From Fusibacter tunisiensis (lineage in GTDB: Bacteria; Bacillota; Clostridia; Peptostreptococcales; Acidaminobacteraceae), in contig NZ_JAFBDT010000001.1 in NCBI RefSeq assembly GCF_016908355.1, forward strand, positions 186,001 to 250,000: a DNA stretch of 64,000 bases. Reading direction: 5' to 3'. Below the pieces are notes generated by a model. It ran no database searches, had not been told where the DNA came from, and saw only the letters and a program-made list of their open reading frames with translations. Below, in pieces: positions 1-8,680 of this stretch. Position 1 is the stretch's first letter. Each line of letters begins with the position of its first letter. The translations under genes were made by a program, and so were the position numbers.

Positions 1-580
1 TAAAGAAATCATTAAGGTTTAGGATGTCGTCAAAAAATATACCTGCTTTTGAGACACTGGTCTGATCCTTATTATCGCCATGAGCCAACTCTAGATTTAT
101 GCGAATGCCACACGTTTGTTTATCAAATGTAACAGCAGTTCCTTTAGACGAAAAAATGGACTTTATGGTTTTGTTGTCCACATAATATGAAGAATGGTGA
201 ACCACAGTTTCTGAAGGGATTAGAGTCAAATAGGATTCAAGTAAGTTTTTCTTTACCGTAATGTCAATATCTGAAACACTTTGATTTGTGTATTGGAGCA
301 ACTGATCTTTATGGACTTCAAATTGTTTTACAATGGCATTTGAATCAATGGCTTTATTTGGCGTCGCCATTGATGCCAATCTATCAATTTGAGCTTGTAT
401 AGTATCCAGTTCAGTTGTGGACGCATAAAACCATCTAACACCATCAAATACGCGGATAAAGGCGCCTTTATTATTTCTTACTTTTTGTTCTTGCAGCACT
501 TCTTTTTTGTAACTTAGTTTGGTTTCGAACGTTTCTTCAATTCTGACATCTGTATACAAATGCTTAGGGAAAATATACAT
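1..580 (-). CDS. TldD/PmbA-family metalloprotease, N-terminal part (cut by window edge)
   Basis: An open frame reads leftwards from an ATG at 580 and runs off the window, so about 193 N-terminal residues are visible. It begins MYIFPKHLYTDVRIEE and continues with the 'vRnn..GafiRvfdG.rWfyas' pattern typical of the N-terminal domain of TldD/PmbA proteins. These are zinc-dependent proteases involved in processing small peptides and modified-peptide precursors. The catalytic HExxxH region would lie beyond the edge and cannot be checked. A strong AGGAGG ribosome-binding site lies just upstream of the ATG. A hairpin terminator separates it from the gene at 704-1639. Family assignment is from recognised sequence pattern only. 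Confidence 0.7.
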   Translation of the reverse strand, partial: MYIFPKHLYTDVRIEETFETKLSYKKEVLQEQKVRNNKGAFIRVFDGVRWFYASTTELDTIQAQIDRLASMATPNKAIDSNAIVKQFEVHKDQLLQYTNQSVSDIDITVKKNLLESYLTLIPSETVVHHSSYYVDNKTIKSIFSSKGTAVTFDKQTCGIRINLELAHGDNKDQTSVSKAGIFFDDILNLNDFF

Positions 581-661
581 GGACAGCCTCCTCTTGATAT
601 AAATATTTTTATATGACTTTACTGTAACATAATTGTCTGATTATTGGGTTAAAATTACATT

Positions 662-698
662 AAAAAAGCCTTATTCCAAATAGGAAAAGGCTTTTTTT
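662..698 (-). terminator. Rho-independent terminator after the GerMN-like gene
   Basis: An inverted repeat (AAAAGCCTTATTCC paired with GGAAAAGGCTTTT) sits directly after the stop codon of the gene at 704-1639. It is followed on the minus strand by a T-run. The other strand also has a T-run, so it may work in both directions. Confidence 0.8.
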
Positions 699-703
699 CA
701 GTA

Positions 704-1639
704 TTAATCTGTTATTATGTCTATAAATCTGACTGAATTTAAATATTCTGATTCGGCATTCAACCAACTATTGAAATCTGCCAATAAAACAGATAAATAA
801 ACGGGATCTTCATTTATAAATTTCTCATAAAGGGTTAAATCATAGTTTTTAAGCTTCTCTAAAAATGTATCCGGATTAGAAATAGGAATCTTCCAGTCAA
901 AGGTCTCTGTGTAGGGCATAAAATTTTCTGCAAAATCAACTTTTATATTTAAGGCGCGTATGGGAGATTCTAAGATTAAAAGATTAAAACTATCGTTAGC
1001 AGCATAATGCTGAACCATAACATTTGCTGGAAATTCTCCCCTTAATTCGTAGGTAATTTCACGTTTGTTATCAGAAATAGATTTTGATTTTAAAGATATG
1101 TTTTCCAAGAGTTTATCATTTTCATCAATTTCAGCTAACGTATATACCTTATGTCGATACTGTGTTTGTTGAAGACCATAAACATGGTCGAATTGGATGG
1201 TTTCTCCTTCATATAAGAACTTAACGCCATCAATCCATGCGCCTTCATAATCGGGTTGAAGATAAGAATCCACTAATGCAATAGACGTGACAGCACTTCC
1301 TGTTGAGCCTTGAAAATATCCTATGTTCCAAGCATGGGTTTTGTCCTTATCAGGAGATTCCAGTAAATTAATATAAGCAATGTCTTGATTGAAAATTTGT
1401 TTAATTTCTATAAAAGCCATTGGAAGCTTAAACACCTTCTCAGACAAGCCTTGTGTAATAATCAGAAGCCGGTCTTCGATTGAAGCATTTGCATGAACTG
1501 TGAGTTTATCCACAGTAAGGCGCTCAAGTGTATTTGCATCGGCACTGTAGATATCAATAGTGGCTGTTGTACTTTCCATATAATATGTTGTCAAAAAAAG
1601 AATGAGTATAATGCCAAGTATGATGAGACTGTTTTTCAT
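704..1639 (-). CDS. Membrane-anchored protein with GerMN-like segment
   Basis: A 311-residue protein with one N-terminal hydrophobic segment (residues 5-20, no lipobox), so probably anchored in the membrane with the rest outside. Around residues 55-150 it carries a pattern like the GerMN domain of GerM and other spore or wall proteins: AYINLLES, then YFQGSTGSAV..., then WIDGVKFLYEGE. The remaining 160 residues match nothing I recognise. It is the last gene of an apparent three-gene operon with the SanA-like and c-di-GMP phosphodiesterase genes, with a 21-base gap and a terminator after it. The function is unknown; an envelope role is inferred from topology and neighbours. Confidence 0.55.
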   Translation of the reverse strand: MKNSLIILGIILILFLTTYYMESTTATIDIYSADANTLERLTVDKLTVHANASIEDRLLIITQGLSEKVFKLPMAFIEIKQIFNQDIAYINLLESPDKDKTHAWNIGYFQGSTGSAVTSIALVDSYLQPDYEGAWIDGVKFLYEGETIQFDHVYGLQQTQYRHKVYTLAEIDENDKLLENISLKSKSISDNKREITYELRGEFPANVMVQHYAANDSFNLLILESPIRALNIKVDFAENFMPYTETFDWKIPISNPDTFLEKLKNYDLTLYEKFINEDPVYLSVLLADFNSWLNAESEYLNSVRFIDIITD

Positions 1640-1660
1640 AGTGGCCTCCTTTGTGGCGAT

Positions 1661-2323
1661 TTAGTACAAATTACCATTCCCCGAAATCGGGATTTCATCT
1701 CCTAAAAAAACAGAATCAGGTTTTACAATTGAAAGGAAAAAATCTTTTACTCTTGCTAAAAATTCCCTGAAATCTCTCGCCGATTGTCCGGAGTAAATTC
1801 TCGGATTGGACGCAACGCCATAAGCATCCATACCCAAATGTTTGGCAATGTAGATTGCCCTGTATAAGTGGTATTCTTGCGTGACAATTATCACACGGTT
1901 CACTCTAAATATTTCTTTTGCCCTAAACATACTGTTATAGGTATTAAACCCAGCATGGTCTTTAAACACATCTTCAGAAGGTATACCACTTGCCAAAATA
2001 TAATTTTTCATCACAGTAACTTCATCATAATGAATGGTACTGTTGTCACCACTAACAAGAACTCGGTTTGAGGCTTTTAGATTATATAAGTCAATGCCTT
2101 GGTTCAATCTGTCTTGTAGCATGGGACTTGGTGTTTTATCTGGTCTTACAGCAGCGCCTAACACCAAAATAGCATCCGCATTTAAAACTGAAGCGGTTTC
2201 AGGTGAAATAATACAATTTTTTGTACTTGAAATAACGTGAATATTGATAAGAACAGATACAAGACCTACACTGATTACTAAAATCATAAGAAATAACATT
2301 AATTTTTTAAAAAAAATCTTCAT
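1661..2323 (-). CDS. SanA/YdcF-like DUF218 membrane protein
   Basis: A 220-residue protein with an N-terminal membrane segment (about residues 8-28) followed by a DUF218 domain. Visible DUF218 marks are DAILVLGAAVRPDKTPSPML, then VLVSGDN, then the YNSMFRAKE and VTQEYHLYRA segments near the C-terminus. SanA proteins contribute to envelope barrier function and vancomycin exclusion; the biochemical reaction of the family is poorly known. The ATG overlaps the stop codon of the upstream c-di-GMP phosphodiesterase gene (TAATG), which implies translational coupling. Confidence 0.8.
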   Translation of the reverse strand: MKIFFKKLMLFLMILVISVGLVSVLINIHVISSTKNCIISPETASVLNADAILVLGAAVRPDKTPSPMLQDRLNQGIDLYNLKASNRVLVSGDNSTIHYDEVTVMKNYILASGIPSEDVFKDHAGFNTYNSMFRAKEIFRVNRVIIVTQEYHLYRAIYIAKHLGMDAYGVASNPRIYSGQSARDFREFLARVKDFFLSIVKPDSVFLGDEIPISGNGNLY

Positions 2324-4347
2324 TAAGATTGCGCCTCCACAAGTCCAATTATGTCCTTAGCTGGTATCGGTCGACTCAAGAGGTAACCTTGACCCATTTT
2401 ACAGCCCATTTGCTTTAATGCGTCCAATTGTGCATCAGTTTCGATTCCTTCTGCAACGGTTTCAAGACCAATATCTGACGCTAAATTAATAATATGCCTT
2501 ACAATTTTTTTGTCTAGAGGGTTAAGTGTAATTAAATCTGTATAACTTTTATCAATTTTAAGGTGATCTAAATTAAGTTTTCCCAAATAATTCAGGGATG
2601 AATATTGCGTTCCGAAGTCGTCTAAAGCGACATTAAAAGACATATTCTTTAAATTACCAACCATTTCCTTTGTGAATTCTAAATTGCTGATTATGGAATA
2701 CTCGGTAATTTCAAATGTAATCTGTGCAGGGTTGATTTTATAAAATGAAATTTTCTTCTTGAGATACTCTAAAATTTCATTGGAATTAAATGACTGAGCA
2801 GATAAATTAATTGACATCATTTGATGTGCCCAAATCTGATTATGTTGAGCGATAAATTTAAAGACAGAATCGATAACCCAATAATCAATGTCTTTGATTT
2901 GACCTGTATTTTCAGCAATTGTAATAAACTCACCAGTGTTTACGCCAAAAGGATTGTCCCAACGAATTAGCGCTTCAGCACCAACCATTTTTTGAGTCTG
3001 TATGTTAAAAATCGGTTGATAAAAAAGTTCAAAGCCTCCTTTTTCGATGGCTCTGCCCAGTTCAAAAGCCACTTGAGAATAAAGTTCAAGTTTTTCGTGC
3101 TGAATTTCGTCATAAAAAACGATTTGATTACGGCCGTTATTTTTCGCAAAATTAAGTGCAATATCTAAATTTTTTATAAGCGTTGTTGTGTCCTTACCGT
3201 GTGTCGGATATTGAACCACACCAATTGATACGGTTGGTTTGTATTCTGCATCATTTAATGTCCACTTTTGAGAAGAAAAGTTGATGACACTTTGCAATAA
3301 TTTGTTTTCTTGAACTGGATTCGTATAAGAATGCACCATATAAAATTCATCTGCAGACCAACGAAAGCAATCAAATGTATTAAAGTTTTGAGCAAGTGCT
3401 TGAGCATATGTCGTCAAAAATTGATCCCCTGTTTTAAACCCATGCACCTCATTTAAGTGTCTAAAGTTATCAAAATCTATGCTATAAATAGAGAAATCTA
3501 TTTTTTTAGAAATTAAGTCTCTTATAGTTTCTTCGAAATTGACTTTATTGCCAAGGCCTGTTAGTTCATCAAAAGACAATAGGTGATTGAGTCGAGCTTC
3601 TTGTTCTTTTTGGACGGTTATATCCATTCCAAACGAGAGGATAAGGGGTTTTCCGTCTGCAGGGCTTTTTATTAGAGCATCATTCCAAATAAAGGTTAAA
3701 TAACGACCAGATTTTGAAATCAAAGTGCGCTCATAATTTTCATTTCGATACGCTTCTAAAAGCGCTTTTATTTTTTCAGTACTGGACTCACTTTCTTGAG
3801 TGGGAATAAGTTCGTTTATCCAGTTGAGTTCGGCCAATTCACTGTCATCATATTCCAAAAGATTTTTGAATTGATCGTTAAAGTCTACAATCTTGCCATT
3901 TGGATGCCACATGAGAATCGCGGCGTTACTACGGTTGTAGATTTCATCAACATATTGATTTTGACTGGCCAACATAGAATTGGTTAAATGAAGTTCTTTT
4001 ATATTTTTTTTAAGTGTATCTTCCATAGCATGTAGTTCTTCTGTATATGCAACAATTTCTTCATTGCTTTTAATCACATCGTTTGTTAAAGCAATTGTCC
4101 TTGCATAGTCTCTTCGAATGAAATAATACAACAAAAATGCAGTAATAACAACGTAAAAAATACCTTTATATGTCTGATAGGTGCTAATTGTTTCAGGATT
4201 ATCTGTAACAACTAATATTAGCTGATCTGAAAATGCAATCCAAAGAAAACCGATGGCAGCATACATTACCACGGTTTTCCAAGGGTTGTTTTTAACATTA
4301 TCTACAGGAAGCTGCTTAATGTCTTCCATACTTTTTATTATATTCAT
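2323..4347 (-). CDS. Membrane c-di-GMP phosphodiesterase (PAS, degenerate GGDEF, EAL)
   Basis: A 674-residue protein. Two hydrophobic segments lie near residues 22-42 and 57-76, then a PAS-like region (about 130-245), a GGDEF domain (about 255-415) and an EAL domain (about 420-665). The GGDEF signature is degraded to SADEF, so cyclase activity is unlikely. The EAL domain keeps EALIRW, NLSAQSF, FEITE, DDFGTQYSS, LKIDKSY, AEGIET and QGYLLSRP, which contain the metal and substrate residues. It should therefore break down c-di-GMP at the membrane, with the GGDEF domain perhaps sensing GTP. It is the first gene of its operon, behind the promoter at 4383-4412. Confidence 0.88.
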   Translation of the reverse strand: MNIIKSMEDIKQLPVDNVKNNPWKTVVMYAAIGFLWIAFSDQLILVVTDNPETISTYQTYKGIFYVVITAFLLYYFIRRDYARTIALTNDVIKSNEEIVAYTEELHAMEDTLKKNIKELHLTNSMLASQNQYVDEIYNRSNAAILMWHPNGKIVDFNDQFKNLLEYDDSELAELNWINELIPTQESESSTEKIKALLEAYRNENYERTLISKSGRYLTFIWNDALIKSPADGKPLILSFGMDITVQKEQEARLNHLLSFDELTGLGNKVNFEETIRDLISKKIDFSIYSIDFDNFRHLNEVHGFKTGDQFLTTYAQALAQNFNTFDCFRWSADEFYMVHSYTNPVQENKLLQSVINFSSQKWTLNDAEYKPTVSIGVVQYPTHGKDTTTLIKNLDIALNFAKNNGRNQIVFYDEIQHEKLELYSQVAFELGRAIEKGGFELFYQPIFNIQTQKMVGAEALIRWDNPFGVNTGEFITIAENTGQIKDIDYWVIDSVFKFIAQHNQIWAHQMMSINLSAQSFNSNEILEYLKKKISFYKINPAQITFEITEYSIISNLEFTKEMVGNLKNMSFNVALDDFGTQYSSLNYLGKLNLDHLKIDKSYTDLITLNPLDKKIVRHIINLASDIGLETVAEGIETDAQLDALKQMGCKMGQGYLLSRPIPAKDIIGLVEAQS

Positions 4348-4382
4348 AATTGACTCCTAAAGATTTAAATGATTACGCTTCT

Positions 4383-4412
4383 ATTGTATCAAACAAATCT
4401 TTATTAAGTCAA
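4383..4412 (-). promoter_or_regulatory. Sigma-A-type promoter of the c-di-GMP phosphodiesterase operon
   Basis: On the minus strand, TTGACT is followed after 18 bases by TACAAT. The start codon lies about 36 bases further on, behind an AGGAG ribosome-binding site. Confidence 0.6.
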
Positions 4413-4440
4413 AGTTATTCATGTACAAACTTTGGACAGT

Positions 4441-5622
4441 TTAATTCTTCTGTACAATAACAGCAGTCCCCATGCCACCACCGATACATAAAGTTGCCAA
4501 TCCATACTGACTGTTTCTTTTTTCCATTTCATACAATAAGGTTACAAGAATTCTTGCGCCACTTGCCCCAACCGGATGGCCAAGTGCAATTGCCCCACCA
4601 TTTACATTGACTTTTTCTGGGTTCCAACATAGGTCTTTCCCTACAGCTAAGGACTGGGCGGCAAAGGCTTCATTTGCTTCAATAAGATCCATTTCATCGA
4701 TTTTTAATCCAGCTTTATCAAGCGCTTTTCGAGATGATGGAACAGGTCCGATTCCCATAATAGAAGGATCAACACCAGCATTTGCATAAGAGACAATTGT
4801 TGCAAGTGGTTTGATGCCAAGTGCCTCTGCCTTTTCCTTAGACATAATCACAAGTGCGGCAGCACCATCATTTATCCCAGATGCATTTCCTGCAGTTACA
4901 GTGCCATCTTTCTTAAAAGCAGGTCTAAGTTTTGCTAATTTTTCTGGTGTAATCCCTTCTTTAACAAATTCATCTGTATCAAATACAATTGGGTCTCCTT
5001 TTCTTTGAGGGATAACGACAGGGACAATTTCATCCTTAAAACGTCCAGATTTAATCGCAACATCTGCCTTGTTTTGGCTTTCAGCAGCAAATTGATCTTG
5101 AGCTTCACGTGAAAGGGCATATTGAGCCGCTAGGTTTTCTGCTGTAATGCCCATATGATAATTGTTAAAAGCATCTGTCAAGGCATCAAATACCATTGAG
5201 TCTTTTAGGGTTCCGTCCCCCATCCTGTAACCAAATCTAGCTTTTTCAAGCAAATAAGGTGCCATACTCATGTTTTCAGTACCACCAGCGATGACGATGT
5301 CATTGTCCCCCGAAATGATCGTTTGAGCTGCCAGTGAAACAGCTCTTAACCCTGACCCACACAACATGTTTAGAGTCGTTGCAGGAATTTCAACTGGAAG
5401 GCCTGCCTTAATTGAAGCTTGACGTGCTACGTTTTGTCCTTGTCCAGCTTGAAGAATACACCCCATGTAGACTTCGTCCACTTGAGATGCTTCTATCCCA
5501 GCGCGTTTTATAGCTTCTTTAATTACAATTGATCCCAGATCACCAGCAGGTATATTTGACAAACTGCCTCCATAACTTCCAACAGCTGTTCTAACAGCAC
5601 TTACAATTACTATTTCTTTCAT
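4441..5622 (-). CDS. thlA: Acetyl-CoA C-acetyltransferase (thiolase)
   Basis: A 393-residue thiolase that condenses two acetyl-CoA to acetoacetyl-CoA, or does the reverse, in the cytoplasm. The active-site cysteine is Cys88 in [11 protein letters not shown]. The [23 protein letters not shown] and CIGGGMG motifs supply the other catalytic residues. The start chosen is the ATG of [15 protein letters not shown], directly behind an AGGAGG site; an in-frame upstream ATG gives an 18-residue extension foreign to the family. It lies 53 bases downstream of the MutS2-like gene and may be co-transcribed with it. No other butyrate or fatty-acid gene is adjacent, so the pathway is open; atoB would be an equally valid name. 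Confidence 0.93.
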   Translation of the reverse strand: MKEIVIVSAVRTAVGSYGGSLSNIPAGDLGSIVIKEAIKRAGIEASQVDEVYMGCILQAGQGQNVARQASIKAGLPVEIPATTLNMLCGSGLRAVSLAAQTIISGDNDIVIAGGTENMSMAPYLLEKARFGYRMGDGTLKDSMVFDALTDAFNNYHMGITAENLAAQYALSREAQDQFAAESQNKADVAIKSGRFKDEIVPVVIPQRKGDPIVFDTDEFVKEGITPEKLAKLRPAFKKDGTVTAGNASGINDGAAALVIMSKEKAEALGIKPLATIVSYANAGVDPSIMGIGPVPSSRKALDKAGLKIDEMDLIEANEAFAAQSLAVGKDLCWNPEKVNVNGGAIALGHPVGASGARILVTLLYEMEKRNSQYGLATLCIGGGMGTAVIVQKN

Positions 5623-5675
5623 GATTTGTAGCCTCCTTTTATTCTTATAAAAAGGATATTGCAATAATTGTGCCA

Positions 5676-7613
5676 TTACTGGTTGGAATCAACATAAACA
5701 ATATCTTTATGACCTTTTTGAACTTTTTTCTTTGCTTTTCGAGCTGATTTGCTATTAAAAACAATGTCCATGTCGTAATCTTCAGGATACAGGTCTTCAG
5801 ATTCTAGATATAAAGAAAGTCTTTTATGATTGATTTTAATCTTTTTGTTCATAACTTGAACAGTTACTTCTCCTTTAGTGTTCTCTGTTTCGCACACAAT
5901 ACCAGTTCTCTTCATCGTGTGTATATAAACAGCATCTCCTATATTAAACTTTGACCTTGTCTTGGGCTTGTATATTGATTTATCAGATTTTCCTTTTTTA
6001 ATGGATTTCAAAGGTTCTGGAACTACATATTTTTCCTGTTGTTCAATTTGTGCGTCCAATTGTTTTTGAACATCAATTTTTTCATTGTAGGCAATTTCAT
6101 GGGCACGTTCGATAAGTGATTTGGGCATACCGATTCGAAGTGCAATATGAAGCGCATTGCTTTCCCCACTTTTTCCAATTTCAAGTTTATAAAGCGGCAT
6201 TAGTGATTTGATATCAAATGCCATACGCCCATTTATAAAATCTGGGTGGGCACTCGCAAACTTCTTTATCTCATTGTAATGTGTTGAAGCTAAAATATAA
6301 CAGTTTTTTGCGTTTAGATACTCTAAAACTGAAATTCCAATGCCCATACCTTCACTCGGATCGGTTCCTGCGCCAATTTCATCCAAAATAATCAAAGCGT
6401 GATGCGTTGCATTTTCTAAAATTTCATTGATGTTTTTTATGTGTGATGAAAAAGTGCTTAGGTTTTGTGTTAAACTTTGGCCATCTCCAATATCACATAA
6501 GATTTGAGTGAAGATATTTAAGTTTGTTCCTGTGCCACATGGAATATGAAGCCCAGATTGAGTCATTAGAATAAATAAGCCAACTGTTTTCATGGTAACT
6601 GTTTTTCCACCAGTATTTGGCCCAGTAATAATTAGGTTTCGGCGCGTTTGGTTTAAATCTAAATTTAGTGGGATAGCATCACTGCCTAAAAGTGGATGCT
6701 TCCCCTGCGCAATGGCTATCACACCATCAAGATTGATTTTTGAGGCGTTTGCTGCCATTGAAGATGACAGTTTCGCTTTTGCAAATAAAATATCATACGT
6801 AACCATTGCATCATAATTGATTCTAAGTTCTGGATTAACGGTCATAAGTGTACTCGAAAGTTCGGACAAAATTCTATACACTTCGTTGTATTCATCAATT
6901 TTTAATTGATCTAATGAATCGTGTAATTTTTTTACAGAAATCGGTTCAATGAAGACAGTTCCGCCTGATCTTGAACGATCCAGTACCATACCATCGATAT
7001 TGCGTTTGTGTTCTGACTTAACAGGTATCACATATCGTCCGTCACGTTGACTAATTATGGCATCAGTCAGCATGTTGCTATAACTTGAATGAGTAAGATA
7101 GGATTGAAGTTTGCTCTTGATTTGGTCTTCAATTTGGATGATTTTTTTTCGAATTTTTGACAGCTTATTTGAAGCTTCATCCGTTACCGTACCATGAACG
7201 ATACACCGCGATATTTCATTAAGTGCGTTGTCTAATGGCGCCATGCTAAAAGCATATTGGGCAATTTTCGGTGCGATTTCATAATTGTTTTGCATATGAC
7301 GCATCATTTTTTGACAATCTTTAATAAAACCACCAATATGGTCTAGATCAGAGGGTGATAGTATTTCGTTTCGATCCAATTTATCGAGAATAGCTTTGAT
7401 ACCAATCAGGGCATGAAGTGGAATCGTGCTTGAGGCGTCAAGCATTCTTTTGGCTTCTGTGGTTTCATCTAATTTCTTTTGAATCAAGTAATAATCGGTC
7501 ATAGGATACAAATTTTTTAGACTTGTTTTGCCTTTTTCAGAGACAGCGAAATTAACGAGTCGCGTTATAATTTCATTCCAGTCTAGCATAGCTTGCATTT
7601 TTTCAGTAATCAA
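5676..7613 (-). CDS. MutS2-like ATPase without Smr domain
   Basis: A 645-residue protein with the MutS2 layout: clamp/lever helical region (about 1-300), Walker A GPNTGGKT (about 331-338), Walker [17 protein letters not shown] (about 405-420) and a KOW-like segment [17 protein letters not shown] (about 550). Full MutS2 is near 780 residues and ends in an Smr nuclease domain. Here the coiled coil after the ATPase is short, and the Smr domain is replaced by a basic tail ([15 protein letters not shown]). MutS2 of Bacillus subtilis binds collided ribosomes; DNA-recombination roles are also described for the family. Start: a TTG at 7613 with AAAGGAG eight bases upstream; an upstream ATG would place 22 unrelated residues in front. 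It is preceded by a structured leader and terminator. Confidence 0.85.
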   Translation of the reverse strand: MITEKMQAMLDWNEIITRLVNFAVSEKGKTSLKNLYPMTDYYLIQKKLDETTEAKRMLDASSTIPLHALIGIKAILDKLDRNEILSPSDLDHIGGFIKDCQKMMRHMQNNYEIAPKIAQYAFSMAPLDNALNEISRCIVHGTVTDEASNKLSKIRKKIIQIEDQIKSKLQSYLTHSSYSNMLTDAIISQRDGRYVIPVKSEHKRNIDGMVLDRSRSGGTVFIEPISVKKLHDSLDQLKIDEYNEVYRILSELSSTLMTVNPELRINYDAMVTYDILFAKAKLSSSMAANASKINLDGVIAIAQGKHPLLGSDAIPLNLDLNQTRRNLIITGPNTGGKTVTMKTVGLFILMTQSGLHIPCGTGTNLNIFTQILCDIGDGQSLTQNLSTFSSHIKNINEILENATHHALIILDEIGAGTDPSEGMGIGISVLEYLNAKNCYILASTHYNEIKKFASAHPDFINGRMAFDIKSLMPLYKLEIGKSGESNALHIALRIGMPKSLIERAHEIAYNEKIDVQKQLDAQIEQQEKYVVPEPLKSIKKGKSDKSIYKPKTRSKFNIGDAVYIHTMKRTGIVCETENTKGEVTVQVMNKKIKINHKRLSLYLESEDLYPEDYDMDIVFNSKSARKAKKKVQKGHKDIVYVDSNQ

Positions 7614-7630
7614 TGTACTTTCTCCTTTCA

Positions 7631-7669
7631 AAAAACAAAAAATAGCAATAGACGCACTGCCTATTGCTA
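7631..7669 (-). terminator. Intrinsic terminator/attenuator in the leader of the MutS2-like gene
   Basis: A perfect 9-bp stem TAGCAATAG/CTATTGCTA with a 9-base loop is followed on the minus strand by TTTTTTGTTTTTT. It ends just before the ribosome-binding site of the MutS2-like gene, so transcription must read through it to express that gene. A smaller hairpin (ATCCAA/TTGGAT) lies immediately upstream. Confidence 0.8.
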
Positions 7670-7856
7670 ATAAATCCAAAATCTTGGATACAAAAATAGA
7701 GCCCTTACGGGTTACAGTGTTCTAAACAAACTTGCTGGCAAAATTGCACTACAAAGAAACCCAACCGGGTATGCAATTTCACCATTTTGAAGTTATCTGT
7801 TTAGAACGACTCCACTCATAAAAAACTCCTTGATGCAACTGTCATGTTGCATTTCT
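7643..7856 (-). ncRNA. Structured 5' leader RNA upstream of the MutS2-like gene
   Basis: The 5' end is inferred to lie about 7 bases after the TATAAT at 7863-7868. The leader contains, in order: a small hairpin (ATGCAAC/GTTGCAT), a ribosome-binding site and an 8-codon ORF, then a long imperfect stem. The long stem has an outer 10-bp helix of 7798-7807 with 7719-7728, a 5-bp AACTT/AAGTT helix and an inner 13-bp helix (TGGTGAAATTGCA with TGCAATTTTGCCA). A second hairpin and the terminator follow. The outer helix uses bases inside the short ORF. The design resembles translation-sensing attenuators. I do not recognise a known riboswitch or RNA family. Confidence 0.6.
7793..7819 (-). CDS. Short upstream ORF (8-residue leader peptide)
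   Basis: ATG at 7819 is preceded, with 6 bases spacing, by AAGGAG (plus-strand 7826-7831). It encodes MSGVVLNR and stops with TAA at 7793-7795. Codons 5-8 coincide with the left arm of the main leader helix, so a ribosome on this ORF would block that helix. The good ribosome-binding site and position argue that it is translated, but so short an ORF cannot be proven from sequence. Confidence 0.5.
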   Translation of the reverse strand: MSGVVLNR

Positions 7857-7862
7857 ATATTT

Positions 7863-7891
7863 ATTATAAAGAGATTTTTTTTAAAATGCAA
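7863..7891 (-). promoter_or_regulatory. Promoter of the MutS2-like leader
   Basis: On the minus strand TTGCAT and a perfect TATAAT are spaced by 17 bases. The -35 element partly follows the consensus. It lies just before the 3' end of the nitroreductase gene, giving the MutS2-like gene its own transcription start. Confidence 0.6.
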
Positions 7892-7909
7892 GATAAACAT
7901 GAATTGGAA

Positions 7910-8662
7910 CTATCTCATCTTTTTATTTTGTGTCATGAAATTCTCAATGTATAATTCAGAAGATCTGGACATTTCCAGAGAAAAATCAGACATATACTTA
8001 CGTGTACAAAACTTTTCAATGTAAGTATTATATTCAAAAGTTGGATTTTGAGCGCGCTCTATAAGCATTTTTTTATGTTCTGCTTCATTTAAACGTTTAT
8101 ATTGATTCTCATGAACCAAGTATTTGCGATCAAATCTTGCGGGTTTTTGACGATCTTTTTGCTGTTCGGTTGGATAACCAAACACAAGCATGGAAATAGG
8201 CACGACATAAGGATCTAAATTTAAGAGGTCTTTATGAATTTCTGCATTCTCAAGAATATCGCCAATATAACAAGACCCTATTCCAAAGGACTCTGCAGCA
8301 ACAACTGCATTTTGTGCGGCAATGACGGCATCTTGAATGGCTAGAAACAAGTCGCCCACTCCAGGAAGTCTTGGATTCAGGCCAGCATATTTGTAGGTGT
8401 CAAGCCATCGTCTACAATCGGCTAGAAAGATTAAAACCATGGGTGCTTTTGCGATAAAAGACTGATTATCACATGTGACTGCCAACTTCTCTTTTATAGA
8501 TGAGTCAGTTACATCTATTATGGAATAAAGCATTTGTGCCCCAGCAGTTGGCGCTTGAAATGCGGCTTCTAAAATATGTGATTTCAAATTTGGCTCGATG
8601 GTTTTATTTTCAAAAACTCGAGTGGACTTTCGATTCATGAGGCTTTCGTAAATTGGATTCAT
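7910..8662 (-). CDS. Nitroreductase-family FMN oxidoreductase
   Basis: A 250-residue protein beginning MNPIYESLMNRKSTRVF, the phosphate-binding N-terminal pattern of nitroreductases. It has the AAFQAPTAGAQ segment and a mid-protein AAQNAVVAAESFGIGSCYIGD segment that lines the FMN site. Family members reduce nitroaromatics, quinones or flavins using NAD(P)H; the natural substrate cannot be told. The C-terminal 60 residues resemble NfsA-type extensions but are not diagnostic. It follows the EEP hydrolase gene by 18 bases and is probably co-transcribed with it. Confidence 0.85.
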   Translation of the reverse strand: MNPIYESLMNRKSTRVFENKTIEPNLKSHILEAAFQAPTAGAQMLYSIIDVTDSSIKEKLAVTCDNQSFIAKAPMVLIFLADCRRWLDTYKYAGLNPRLPGVGDLFLAIQDAVIAAQNAVVAAESFGIGSCYIGDILENAEIHKDLLNLDPYVVPISMLVFGYPTEQQKDRQKPARFDRKYLVHENQYKRLNEAEHKKMLIERAQNPTFEYNTYIEKFCTRKYMSDFSLEMSRSSELYIENFMTQNKKMR

Positions 8663-8680
8663 TATTAAACTCCTTTTGTC

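Noticed and set aside
7690-7860. 6S RNA as an identity for the leader
   Set aside because: The long bulged stem looked similar at first, but the presence of a ribosome-binding site and short ORF in the 5' arm, the closely following terminator and the ribosome-binding site of the next gene fit an attenuator better.
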